NCBI GenBank assembly: GCA_963774415.1
Contig: CAVZEU010000003.1
Location: 62,001 to 126,000 of the forward strand
Origin: SZUA-36 sp963774415
Lineage (GTDB): Bacteria > Pseudomonadota > Gammaproteobacteria > Xanthomonadales > SZUA-36
Length of the DNA: 64,000 nt
Direction: 5' to 3'
The translations under genes and the position numbers were made by a program. The notes under the pieces were generated by a model. That model saw only the letters and a program-made list of their open reading frames with translations, did no database searches and was not told the DNA's origin. Shown here piece after piece: positions 17,235-25,406 of this stretch; positions within the stretch are counted from its first letter, which is position 1, and every line of letters starts with the position of its first letter.

Positions 17235-18761
17235 TTACTTCACGCCGTGCATCAACTTGTTGATTGCCGGTGCAAAGACCAGATAGACCATACCAAAAAT
17301 CAATCCGAACCAGAACAACTGCATGTAGACATCCGCGTACTGGCCGATGGGAGCCGCCGTCATCGCCCCGTGCTCACCGCTGCCGCCGGAAGCGATCGCC
17401 GCGATCAGCCCGGCCACGTACTGCGCCATCGCGATGGACAGGAACCAGCCGCCCATGGCCAGGCCGACTTCCTTGTCGTCCGCCAGCTTGGTGACCATGC
17501 TGAGGCCGATCGGCGACAGGCAAAGTTCGCCGGAGGTGTGCAGCAAATAGGTCAGGGCCAGGAAAATCCACGGCACCAACCCGGCCGCATTGCGCAGGCT
17601 GTCCCCGGCGAAGCCCAGCACCCAGAAACCCACCGCCACCTGGATCAGCCCCAGCGCGAACTTGCGTGGAATGGACGGATTGAAGCCCAGTTTCTCCAGC
17701 TTCGGCCACAGCGTCGCAAATACCGGTGCAAGCAGCAGGATGTAGAGCGGGTTCAATGACTGGAAAACGCCGAAACCGCCGGCGCGCCAGCTTTCCATCG
17801 AGCCGAACATTGGCGTCACGAACTCGCGCGCAAAGAAGTTCATCGAACTGCCGGCCTGTTCGAAAAGCGCCCAGAAACAGGCGTTCGCCGCGAACAGGAT
17901 GATCATGGCGATGTACCGCTGCAACTGCACGGTGTTCCTGGCCGCGATCCCGGAGGCGACAAAATAAACGATCAGCCCGAGCATGATGAGCCCCAGCAGC
18001 CACCCCAGTATCGTGCTTTCCGACAGCAGGAAAAAGACAACACCGGAAAGAACGACCGCGCCGGCAGCCACGGCGAAGAACCGCCCCCATCCCTCTTTGC
18101 CCGGTTCCGGTCTGCCGATCAGCCCCAGCGATCGCTTGGCGATCTCGAGAAACAGCGTGGACAGCACCATGCCGAGCGCAGCGGCAAAAAAGCCCCATTT
18201 CAAGCCCCAGGTCGCGCCGATCCAGGCAGAGGTGATGAACGGCGCGATCATCGCGCCGAGGTTGATACCCATGTAGAAAATCGTGAAGCCGGAATCACGC
18301 CGCACATCCCCCGGGGCGTACAGTTTCCCGACCATGGTCGAAATGTTCGGCTTGAACAGGCCGTTGCCCGCGACGATCAGCGCCAGGCCAATCAGGAACC
18401 AGGTCAGGTCCTCGACCAGCAGCACCAGCAGGCCGGCGGCCATGATGATCGCACCCAGCAGGATCGAGCGCTGGTAACCGAGGACGCGGTCGGCAATGTA
18501 ACCGCCGGCGATGCCGGTGGCGTAGACCAGCGCGGTGTAGCCGCCGTAGACCAGGCTGGCCTGGGCGTTCGCCTCGTTGCCCAGGTGCCTGAAAAACGTA
18601 GTGGCGACATAGACCGCCAGTACCGCCCGCATGCCGTAGTAGGCGAACCGTTCCCACATTTCGATGTTGAACAATTGCCACAAGGCCTTCGGGTGGCCCA
18701 TAAATTCCCCGGGCGGCATCGATGCACGCAGGGTATCCCCATGGTCAGTCTGGTCAGTCAC
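17235..18761 (-). CDS. POT/PTR2 family proton-dependent oligopeptide transporter
   Basis: An inner-membrane transporter of about 508 residues that imports di- and tripeptides with protons. GTG 18761 is preferred because GGGAG precedes it by seven bases; a TTG at 18776 is also in frame. The family motif ExxER is intact in EMWERFAYYGMRAVL, and the PTR2 signatures GGYIADRVLGYQRSIL and FTIFYMGINLGAMIAPF follow. Some 12-14 membrane helices are visible. It diverges from an M20 peptidase gene, with a 192-bp region carrying twin palindromes between them, so peptide import and hydrolysis may be co-regulated. Confidence 0.92.
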   Translation of the reverse strand: MTDQTDHGDTLRASMPPGEFMGHPKALWQLFNIEMWERFAYYGMRAVLAVYVATTFFRHLGNEANAQASLVYGGYTALVYATGIAGGYIADRVLGYQRSILLGAIIMAAGLLVLLVEDLTWFLIGLALIVAGNGLFKPNISTMVGKLYAPGDVRRDSGFTIFYMGINLGAMIAPFITSAWIGATWGLKWGFFAAALGMVLSTLFLEIAKRSLGLIGRPEPGKEGWGRFFAVAAGAVVLSGVVFFLLSESTILGWLLGLIMLGLIVYFVASGIAARNTVQLQRYIAMIILFAANACFWALFEQAGSSMNFFAREFVTPMFGSMESWRAGGFGVFQSLNPLYILLLAPVFATLWPKLEKLGFNPSIPRKFALGLIQVAVGFWVLGFAGDSLRNAAGLVPWIFLALTYLLHTSGELCLSPIGLSMVTKLADDKEVGLAMGGWFLSIAMAQYVAGLIAAIASGGSGEHGAMTAAPIGQYADVYMQLFWFGLIFGMVYLVFAPAINKLMHGVK

Positions 18762-18815
18762 TTTTGCGGCTCCCAATCCGTCTTGTTGATGGTGTTATCG
18801 GTTTTTCTCCCGTCA

Positions 18816-18857
18816 TGCCCGGGCAAGCGCAAGCGCAAGCATACCATTGCCCGGGCA
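18816..18857. promoter_or_regulatory. Twin 10-bp palindromes between peptide transporter and peptidase
   Basis: TGCCCGGGCA occurs at 18816-18825 and again at 18848-18857, 32 bp centre to centre, about three turns of DNA. A GCAAGC triplet repeat lies between them. Two identical palindromes on one face of the helix, in the divergent gap, suggest a shared dimeric repressor or activator. No cognate regulator is adjacent. Confidence 0.45.
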
Positions 18858-18953
18858 AAATGGCCTGTTCCTTCGGCTTTTCCTTCGGTTGTCCGCGCCG
18901 GCCAATCCGTGCGATACTTGCCGCCGCATTCTCCAGGGAAGTTATCGAGGGCT

Positions 18954-20381
18954 ATGGATCGGCGTACCGCGCAGAAATTCATCGACGAGTTGTGGATGGA
19001 CTCTATCGTCCCGGAACTCATCGAGTACATAAAACTCCCCAACAAATCACCGCATTTCGACGCCAACTGGGCCGACAACGGCTACATGGAAGCCGCCGCC
19101 CGGCAATTGGCCGCCTGGGCCGAGGCCCAGGACGTCGAGGGCATGAAGCTGGAGATCGTCCGGCTCGAAGGGCGCACCCCGCTCATTTTCATGGAGATCG
19201 ATGCCCGCGGCCAAGCCGACCCCGAGGACACGATCCTGCTGTACGGTCATCTCGACAAGCAGCCTGAAATGACCGGCTGGGCGGACGGGCTCGGGCCGTG
19301 GACACCCGTTATCAAAAATGACAAGCTGTATGGCAGGGGCGGTGCCGACGACGGCTATTCGACTTTCAGCTCCCTGGCGGCGATCATGGCCGTTCAGCGG
19401 CAGGGGCTCGCGCATGCGCGCTGCGTGGTTTTGATTGAAGGTTGCGAGGAATCCGGCAGTTACGATTTGCCCCATTACATCGAGCACCTGAGTGAACGGA
19501 TCGGCCAGCCGTCGCTGGTCATATGCCTCGATTCCGGTGCCGGCAATTACGAGCAGTTGTGGCTGACGGTGTCCCTGCGCGGCATGGCGGCGGGTACGCT
19601 GCGTGTCGATGTCCTCCGCGAAGGCGTCCATTCCGGCTACGCCTCCGGCATCGTGCCGTCGAGCTTTCGCATCATGCGGCAATTGCTGAACCGCCTTGAG
19701 GATGCGGCAAGCGGACGGGTCCTGCTCGACGACCTGTACGCAGAGATTCCCGCCCGGCGCCAGCAGCAAATCGAAGACATGGCCGCCGCGCTCGGCGATC
19801 AAATCTGGCAACCCTACCCGTTTGTCGAAGGCGTCCAACCGATGGCGGAAGACAATGTTCAGCGCCTGCTGAACCGCACCTGGCGGCCGGCGCTGTCGTA
19901 TACGGGCATCGGCGGCATCCCCGAGCTGGACTCGGCCGGCAACGTGTTGCGGCCCTACACCTCCATGAAGCTGTCCATGCGCCTGCCGGCCACGGTGGAC
20001 GGGGAAGCCGCGACCCGCAGCATCAAGCAGACTTTGGAAGCGGACCCGCCGGCCGGCGCCACGGTGCATTTCGAGGCGGACCCGGCCGCCTCGGGCTGGA
20101 ACGCGCCGGCTATCGCGCCGTGGTTACACGCTTCATTGCAGCAGGGCTCGCAAGAGGTTTTCAGCCGTGACGCGATGTACATGGGCGAAGGCGGCACCAT
20201 CCCGTTCATGGCAATGCTGGGTAATTTCTTTCCCCAGGCCCAATTCATGATCACCGGCGTGCTCGGCCCGCAGTCAAACGCGCATGGCCCCAACGAATTT
20301 CTCCATATTCCCTATGCCCGCAAGCTCACCGTCTGCGTCGCCCGGGTGATCGCCGATCATGGCCGGCGGGACAACCGCTGA
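18954..20381 (+). CDS. M20 family metallopeptidase (dipeptidase/carboxypeptidase-like)
   Basis: A 475-residue cytoplasmic di-zinc peptidase. ATG 18954 (MDRRTAQKFIDELW) gives the usual M20 start. Zinc ligands lie in LLYGHLDKQPE (His/Asp), GGADDGYS (bridging Asp), IEGCEESGS (catalytic and ligand Glu) and CLDSGAGNY (Asp), with a C-terminal His in QSNAHGPNEF. The architecture resembles CNDP-type dipeptidases. It diverges from the POT peptide transporter and would hydrolyse imported peptides. Its TGA ends at 20381, immediately against the stop of the convergent EgtD-like gene. Confidence 0.9.
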   Translation: MDRRTAQKFIDELWMDSIVPELIEYIKLPNKSPHFDANWADNGYMEAAARQLAAWAEAQDVEGMKLEIVRLEGRTPLIFMEIDARGQADPEDTILLYGHLDKQPEMTGWADGLGPWTPVIKNDKLYGRGGADDGYSTFSSLAAIMAVQRQGLAHARCVVLIEGCEESGSYDLPHYIEHLSERIGQPSLVICLDSGAGNYEQLWLTVSLRGMAAGTLRVDVLREGVHSGYASGIVPSSFRIMRQLLNRLEDAASGRVLLDDLYAEIPARRQQQIEDMAAALGDQIWQPYPFVEGVQPMAEDNVQRLLNRTWRPALSYTGIGGIPELDSAGNVLRPYTSMKLSMRLPATVDGEAATRSIKQTLEADPPAGATVHFEADPAASGWNAPAIAPWLHASLQQGSQEVFSRDAMYMGEGGTIPFMAMLGNFFPQAQFMITGVLGPQSNAHGPNEFLHIPYARKLTVCVARVIADHGRRDNR

Positions 20382-21383
20382 TCAAACCGGATACCAGATC
20401 TGGTCGGTAAAATAATGCCGTGAATCGTAGTATTCGTGGCCGATCCTGAAGCCTGCGTCCGCCGCCAGACCGGCAATCTGATCCGGGCTGTACTTCTGCG
20501 ATATCTCGGTAAAAATTTTCTCGCCCTCGCGGAAGTGAAAGTCCCTGCCAACGGCGGCAATATGAACATCCTGGGGTTTCAGACTGACGAGAAAACTCCT
20601 CGCGGCACCGCTGGCGGCATCGTATTCCGGCGCGTGCCTGAAATTGGAGAGCACGAAGTTGCCGCCGAGTTCGCGGTTGATCCGGCTCAGCAGGTTCAGA
20701 TTGAATGCCCGCGTGTGGCCGGCCGCGTCGTCGTAGGCCGCCCTGATGACGGCAGGGTCCTTTTGCAGGTCGAGACCGATCAAGAAGGCGTCCTTGCTGC
20801 ACATGCTCGCGCGGATCATCCGCAGAAAGCGCAGCGCCTCCGTCTGTGAGTAGTTGCCGAGGTTCGATCCCAGGAACAGCGTGACCCTGTGCGGCCCACC
20901 CGGCTGCGAAGGAGCCAACTCCCGTGCGTTCAGCAGTTCCATGTAGTCGGCGTGTATGGGCTTCATTCGCAACCACGGGCGCGTCATCTTCAGGCGCCGG
21001 GAAAGCAGTCTCAGGCTGTTGGCGGAAATATCGATCGGCCGGTACGTGAACTCCGCCTTGTTGCGGTGCAGGGCGTCCAGCAGCAAACGGGTCTTGTGGC
21101 CGTCACCCGAGCCGAGTTCGTCGAGTTCCAGAACGCCGGCGGCCGCCAGTGATTGGGCGATCCGGTCTGCCTGCCGGCTGAAAATTTCGTATTCGCAGTC
21201 GGTCAGGTAGTATTCCGGGCTGGCCATGATGGCCTGGAACAGGCGGTCACCGTCGGCATCGTAGAAATAGCGGGAGTGCAGGCGCTTGTTCTCGGCGCCG
21301 AGACCGGCTGCTACGTCCGCCGCAAATTGCGGGTCATAGCCGAGACCGCCCACGCCTGCGTCTTTTGGATGTATATCGGTCAC
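20382..21383 (-). CDS. egtD: EgtD-like L-histidine N-alpha-methyltransferase
   Basis: A 333-residue SAM-dependent methyltransferase of the DUF2260/EgtD family. It starts at GTG 21383, with GGAGG nine bases upstream. Motif I is ELGSGDGHKTRLLL, followed by YRPIDIS and FLGSNLGNY, whose asparagine matches the histidine-binding Asn of EgtD. EgtD trimethylates histidine to hercynine in ergothioneine synthesis. No egtB homologue is next to it, so the product may be hercynine, ergothioneine made with a distant partner, or another methylated compound. It is convergent with the M20 gene without any spacer. Confidence 0.82.
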   Translation of the reverse strand: MTDIHPKDAGVGGLGYDPQFAADVAAGLGAENKRLHSRYFYDADGDRLFQAIMASPEYYLTDCEYEIFSRQADRIAQSLAAAGVLELDELGSGDGHKTRLLLDALHRNKAEFTYRPIDISANSLRLLSRRLKMTRPWLRMKPIHADYMELLNARELAPSQPGGPHRVTLFLGSNLGNYSQTEALRFLRMIRASMCSKDAFLIGLDLQKDPAVIRAAYDDAAGHTRAFNLNLLSRINRELGGNFVLSNFRHAPEYDAASGAARSFLVSLKPQDVHIAAVGRDFHFREGEKIFTEISQKYSPDQIAGLAADAGFRIGHEYYDSRHYFTDQIWYPV

Positions 21384-21431
21384 AATGCACGACCTCCGGA
21401 TATCAAGTCTCTGCGAGAGGTTGGCGCGGCA

Positions 21432-22340
21432 TCAGTCCACACAGGAATCTGACTGCGCACAGTCGGCGTCGGCATCGCCCCGTTCGACCTGAAGTGTCGC
21501 GTGTGAAATGCCAAAACGTGTGTTCAATTCCTCGGCGAGCCCGTGCAGGAAGGCATCGCCCGACGGCGGCTGCGGCATCAGCAGGTGTACGGTCAGGGCG
21601 GTCGACGTCGTGCTCAGCGGCCAGATATGCAGGTCGTGCAAATCGTCGACACCCTCCTGGGCTTTGAGCCAACCGCGAATCTCGTGCGGATCGAGTGCGC
21701 GCGGCACGCCGTCTATGGCAAGATTCAGCGAATCGCGCAACAGGCCCCAGGTGGACACGAATATGACGGCGGCGATCAGCAGGCTCGCCAGCGGGTCGAA
21801 CCAGTAGAGGCCGAAGCGCCAGATGATGAGACCGGACACCACGACACCGAGTGAAACCAGCGCGTCCGCCGCCATGTGCAGGTAGGCGCCGCGGACGTTC
21901 AGGTCATGCTCCTTGCCGCCCACGAAAAACCAGGCCGTGAGCGAGTTGATGACCACGCCGACGGCCGCCACAACCATCATGGTCTGTCCGGCCGGCTCCG
22001 GCGGCGCGAAAAACCGCTGCACCGCTTCCCAGCAAATGACCAGCACAACGGCCAGCAGCAGCATGCCGCTGAAAAGCGAGGCCAGGATCGTGACCCTGGA
22101 ATAACCGTAGGTGCGGTGCAGCGAGGGTTGCTTGCGCGCCAGGTAACTCGCGCCCCACGCCAGCAGGAGACTGAGCACGTCACTGAGGTTGTGACCGGCA
22201 TCGGTGATCAGCGCCAGTGAATCGGCCAGGACGCCGTAAAACGCCTCGATCACCACGAAAATCACGTTCAGCAGCACGCCGACGGCGAAGGCCTTGTCGT
22301 AATTTTGCGGACCGGTCGGGTGGCGGTGACCCCGGGTCAT
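21432..22340 (-). CDS. Cation diffusion facilitator (CDF) zinc/cobalt/cadmium exporter
   Basis: A 302-residue inner-membrane antiporter. ATG 22340 is chosen because GGAGG lies five bases before it. The two metal-site motifs, LITDAGHNLSD and LHMAADALVS, contain the HxxxD pairs of zinc-type CDF proteins in helices II and V. Six membrane helices and a C-terminal cytoplasmic ferredoxin-like domain (residues about 210-295) follow. It probably exports zinc or related divalent cations. It follows the GDT1-family gene on the same strand, 82 bases away; both handle divalent metals, so a common transcript is plausible. Confidence 0.9.
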   Translation of the reverse strand: MTRGHRHPTGPQNYDKAFAVGVLLNVIFVVIEAFYGVLADSLALITDAGHNLSDVLSLLLAWGASYLARKQPSLHRTYGYSRVTILASLFSGMLLLAVVLVICWEAVQRFFAPPEPAGQTMMVVAAVGVVINSLTAWFFVGGKEHDLNVRGAYLHMAADALVSLGVVVSGLIIWRFGLYWFDPLASLLIAAVIFVSTWGLLRDSLNLAIDGVPRALDPHEIRGWLKAQEGVDDLHDLHIWPLSTTSTALTVHLLMPQPPSGDAFLHGLAEELNTRFGISHATLQVERGDADADCAQSDSCVD

Positions 22341-22422
22341 TTCATCCTCCGCGGGCCGGGCGCGGGCCCGGTCTTGCCCGACGGCGGGTTTGCTGCGGAC
22401 GGACCGGTGAAACGCGCAAACC

Positions 22423-22710
22423 TCATCGTGCCGCTGGCACGCCATGCAGCAAGGTCAGCGCACCGATAAGGATAAACCCGACTCCGGCAATCGTGGACAA
22501 CACCCTTGCATTGAGGAGTTGTGACAGCAGCGTGCCGGCCGTTACGCCTATCGCGCTGGCCAGCACCAGTGCCGCTGCGGAAGCCAGAAAAACGACGATC
22601 TTGCTAACCTCCCGATCAGCGGCAAAGAGCAGCGTAACCAGTTGGGTTTTATCGGCCATCTCGGCAACGAGTACCGTGCCGAATACGGTTGCGAACAATT
22701 TCCAGTCCAT
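22423..22710 (-). CDS. TMEM165/GDT1 family cation transporter, single-repeat form
   Basis: A 95-residue membrane protein starting at ATG 22710 with AGGA upstream. It has one copy of the family motif E-x-G-D-K-T, here EMADKTQL, and three hydrophobic helices. Family members with two repeats are near 200 residues and transport manganese or calcium. Single-repeat forms are thought to work as dimers. No second half is present beside it. It is upstream of the CDF exporter and divergent from ilvE. Confidence 0.8.
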   Translation of the reverse strand: MDWKLFATVFGTVLVAEMADKTQLVTLLFAADREVSKIVVFLASAAALVLASAIGVTAGTLLSQLLNARVLSTIAGVGFILIGALTLLHGVPAAR

Positions 22711-22864
22711 GCGGTCATCCTGAATGATTCGGGGCACAAGTGTACTGCAAGCAACACCCGATTTCGATGCGCTGCCGGGGCGCACGCAACTTGCCGCTTG
22801 AACTCGCGCGCGACAGACCGGATACTTCCCCCTTTGCGGACAGGCATACGAGGCAGAACCGATC

Positions 22865-23785
22865 GTGAGCACCACTTTCAAGGCATGGTTCAACGGCGCG
22901 ATACGCAATTTCGACGACTGCAAAGTCCATGTTCAGAGCCATGCGCTGCACTACGGCTCCTCGGTATTCGAGGGCATACGTTGTTATTCCACACCCGCCG
23001 GCCCGGCGTTCTTTCGTCTCGATGACCACTTGAAGCGGCTCTATTATTCAGCCGGCATTTACCGCATTCCGATCCGGTACAGCTTCGACGAACTGCGCGC
23101 CGCCTGTTTCGAGACGGTCCGCGTGAACGGGCTCAAGAGCGCTTATGTCAGGCCCGTTGTCGCGCGCGGCAATTGCGGGCTGGGTCTCCTGCCCAAGGAC
23201 CTCAACGCCGTCGATATCGCGATACTGGTCGACTCGTGGGGGGCCTACCTCGGCGAGGAGGGGCTCAAGAACGGCATCCGGGCCTGTATCACCTCCTGGC
23301 AGCGGGTCGCGCCCAACACCATACCGACCGGCGCCAAGGCCGGCGGCAATTATCTCTCCGGCATGCTGATCGGCTTCGAGGCCAGGGACCGCGGTTTCGA
23401 CGAAGGCATCGCGCTCGGGCACGACGGCTTGCTCAGCGAGGGAGCCGGCGAAAACCTTTTCATCGTCAAGGGCGGGCGCATCCTGACCCCGCCGGCGTCG
23501 GCCTCCATCCTCGGCGGCATCACGCGCGACACGGTATTTTCACTGGCAGCCGATCTCGACCTGCAGGTCACGGAACAGACGCTCTCGAGGGAGCAGTTGT
23601 ACGGTGCCGACGAGGCATTCTTCACCGGCACCGCCGTCGAAGTGACCCCAATCCGCCAGGTCGATCACATCCGTATCGGTGACGGCGGCTGCGGCCCCGT
23701 GACGCGGCGAATTCAACAGGCGTTTTTCGGCCTTTTCGACGGCACGACAGCCGACACGCGCGGCTGGCTGACGGCGCTGGCATAG
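22865..23785 (+). CDS. ilvE: Branched-chain amino acid aminotransferase
   Basis: A 306-residue fold-type IV PLP enzyme that transfers amino groups to the keto acids of valine, leucine and isoleucine. It starts at GTG 22865. The PLP lysine is in PTGAKAGGNYLS (about residue 160). HALHYGSSVFEGIR near residue 27 and LSEGAGENLFIVKGG are diagnostic of IlvE. The C-terminal region EAFFTGTAVEVTPIRQVD is intact. IlvD is in the same window at 37.5 kb but not linked. A short divergent gap separates it from the GDT1-family gene. Confidence 0.93.
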   Translation: MSTTFKAWFNGAIRNFDDCKVHVQSHALHYGSSVFEGIRCYSTPAGPAFFRLDDHLKRLYYSAGIYRIPIRYSFDELRAACFETVRVNGLKSAYVRPVVARGNCGLGLLPKDLNAVDIAILVDSWGAYLGEEGLKNGIRACITSWQRVAPNTIPTGAKAGGNYLSGMLIGFEARDRGFDEGIALGHDGLLSEGAGENLFIVKGGRILTPPASASILGGITRDTVFSLAADLDLQVTEQTLSREQLYGADEAFFTGTAVEVTPIRQVDHIRIGDGGCGPVTRRIQQAFFGLFDGTTADTRGWLTALA

Positions 23786-24038
23786 GCGCCGCACTGCGTC
23801 CATGACGCGGACGGTTGCCGTGCAGGCACCCACCCGCTTGTGCATCGTTTTTTCGGCACTGTCCGGATTGACCAACGGGCCGGCCGTCGACCGGCGCAAA
23901 ATCGGGGCCTGCGTACTGACATTTTTTGTCAATTGTCTAACACGATACGGCAGGATCGGCGCCGAAGGCTTTTCATCAAGCGCGACACCAATTCCTATCA
24001 TATTGTTTTTTACTGTTTTTTACCTCTGTTATTTCTTT

Positions 24039-24055
24039 TGGCCCAATTTTTGCAT
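24039..24055 (+). promoter_or_regulatory. Sigma-54 (RpoN)-type promoter
   Basis: The sequence TGGCCCAATTTTTGCAT fits the sigma-54 consensus TGGCAC-N5-TTGCA with one mismatch, and has the invariant GG (24040-24041) and GC (24052-24053) exactly ten bases apart. Transcription would begin near 24065. No gene starts in the next 340 bases; a strong terminator follows instead. Sigma-54 promoters need an enhancer-binding protein, and none is nearby. Confidence 0.6.
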
Positions 24056-24064
24056 ATTAAGGGG

Positions 24065-24404
24065 GCAGATGCTATGCGGCAATTAACGTCATAGGCCGTT
24101 GCCTGTACCAGGTTCTGGCATTCGAGTATCGCCACCCGCTGGACCAAGGGGGGTAAAAAAGGGGTTATTGGTTACAACCGCCACGCAATTAACGATGATC
24201 AGACGGAGGATCGGGTTAAACAAGTCTGCTTGGGGGGCAAGCCAGGGTGATCAGGACGCCAATGGGGGTTGGCAGAATGATCAGAAATGGGGGTTAATCA
24301 GGGGGGAACTAAAGGGGGAAGGTATGCGCTTTGACCGATGTCACTGACGAAGGCAAAGCGTAACCGAAGGGAAAAGGCCCGTTCGACGAACGGGCCTTTT
24401 TTTG
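24065..24404 (+). ncRNA. Candidate sigma-54-driven G-run-rich small RNA, about 340 nt
   Basis: The gap between ilvE and the NYN gene is 688 bp. Its right half is bounded by a sigma-54-like promoter and a strong intrinsic terminator and holds no convincing reading frame. It contains six runs of five or six G (24148, 24232, 24264, 24289, 24301, 24314), AATGGGGGTT twice (24261, 24286), and TGATCAG three times (24196, 24248, 24278) with a near copy at 24295. Composition and repeats differ sharply from the genes around it. A regulatory RNA that binds a protein or other RNAs is the simplest reading. The left half (23786-24038) is AT-rich near its end and shows no gene. I recognise no known RNA family. 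Confidence 0.5.
24372..24403 (+). terminator. Strong rho-independent terminator
   Basis: The perfect stem GGCCCGTTCG/CGAACGGGCC is preceded by four A and followed by seven T, so it could work in both directions. On the plus strand it ends the candidate RNA. On the minus strand it would stop transcripts leaving the NYN-domain gene, whose stop is 70 bases away. Confidence 0.9.
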
Positions 24405-24473
24405 TCCGTGCCAGGCGCGCAACGCCGTTTCACCGGCGAAAACCGAGGCCCGGCCCTCGCCGGGGGACAAATC

Positions 24474-25304
24474 TCAGGTGCTGGCGTAATCCATGATGAT
24501 GTAGCCGCCGGACTTTTGGTCCAGGTTCAGCCTGACGAGCTTCTTCTTCTCCATCGCCTCGAGCAGGTCGCTGAAGGAACGGAAACCGTGGTAGCGCTCA
24601 TTGAATCCCGGCTTGCGCCGCTTGATTGCCTGCTTGACCATCGAGCCCCACACTTTTTCCTCTTCGTCGCGCTCGCTAAAAATCACGTCCATGGTTTCCA
24701 ACACCAGGTTGAACGCCTGCTCCTGCCGCCTGAGCCCGTTCTTGGCGGCGTTTGCGGGTGAATCGTCCTCGCTCTTGTCCGCGCTCTCTTTCTTGCCATT
24801 GGTCTTTTTCTTCTTCGGCTTGCGGCTTTCCACCTGGCGCACGATATCGTCGTAGTAAATGAATTCGTCACAATTTGCGATCAGAAGGTCGGACGTCGAT
24901 TCCTTCACCCCGACCCCGATGACGATCTTGTTGTTCTCCCGCAGCTTGGACACCAGCGGGGAAAAGTCCGAGTCACCGGAAATGATGACGAAGGTGTCGA
25001 CGTGCGCCTTGGTGTAGCACAGGTCCAGCGCATCGACCACCATCCTGATATCGGCGGAATTCTTGCCGGACTGGCGCACATGCGGAATTTCGATCAACTC
25101 GAACGAGGCCTCGTGCATGTCCCGTTTGAAGTCCCGGTAGCGCTCCCAGTCACAATAGGCTTTCTTGACGACGATGTTGCCCTTGATAAGCAGTCTTTCG
25201 AGCACCTCCTCGATATCGAACCGGGCGTAGCGGGCGTCCCGCACACCGAGCGCGACGTTCTCGAAATCGCAGAACAACGCAAGGTTTTTGGATTTGGTGG
25301 GCAT
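24474..25304 (-). CDS. NYN domain (PIN-like) RNase with C-terminal LOTUS/OST-HTH domain
   Basis: A 276-residue LabA/DUF88-type protein. The N-terminal NYN domain begins LALFCDFENVALG (acidic residue D13), continues with SADIRMVVDAL and FVIISGDSDFSPL, and so supplies the four Asp residues expected for a PIN-like metal-dependent RNase. A lysine-rich linker (KPKKKKTNGKK) lies near residues 160-175. The last 80 residues, from VWGSMVKQAIKRRKPGFNERYHGF, match an OST-HTH/LOTUS RNA-binding domain. The probable role is RNA cleavage or decay. It lies just downstream (minus strand) of the ClC gene and faces the candidate small RNA. Confidence 0.88.
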   Translation of the reverse strand: MPTKSKNLALFCDFENVALGVRDARYARFDIEEVLERLLIKGNIVVKKAYCDWERYRDFKRDMHEASFELIEIPHVRQSGKNSADIRMVVDALDLCYTKAHVDTFVIISGDSDFSPLVSKLRENNKIVIGVGVKESTSDLLIANCDEFIYYDDIVRQVESRKPKKKKTNGKKESADKSEDDSPANAAKNGLRRQEQAFNLVLETMDVIFSERDEEEKVWGSMVKQAIKRRKPGFNERYHGFRSFSDLLEAMEKKKLVRLNLDQKSGGYIIMDYAST

Positions 25305-25406
25305 AAACGTATGAATACCTCGAGCGGGTTTAATCTATTTTACTTCCAATCGGAGCGTACAGACAGAACTGGTTTTGAAAATTTCGCGGCCGGCTCGCCG
25401 CCATGG

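Noticed and set aside
23802..24086. Plus-strand frame of 94 codons after ilvE
   Set aside because: Its hydrophobic end comes from the AT-rich promoter region; no ribosome site and no similarity I recognise.
24099..24347. Plus-strand frame of 82 codons within the G-run region
   Set aside because: Poor start, unnatural composition and no motif; the region reads better as an untranslated RNA.
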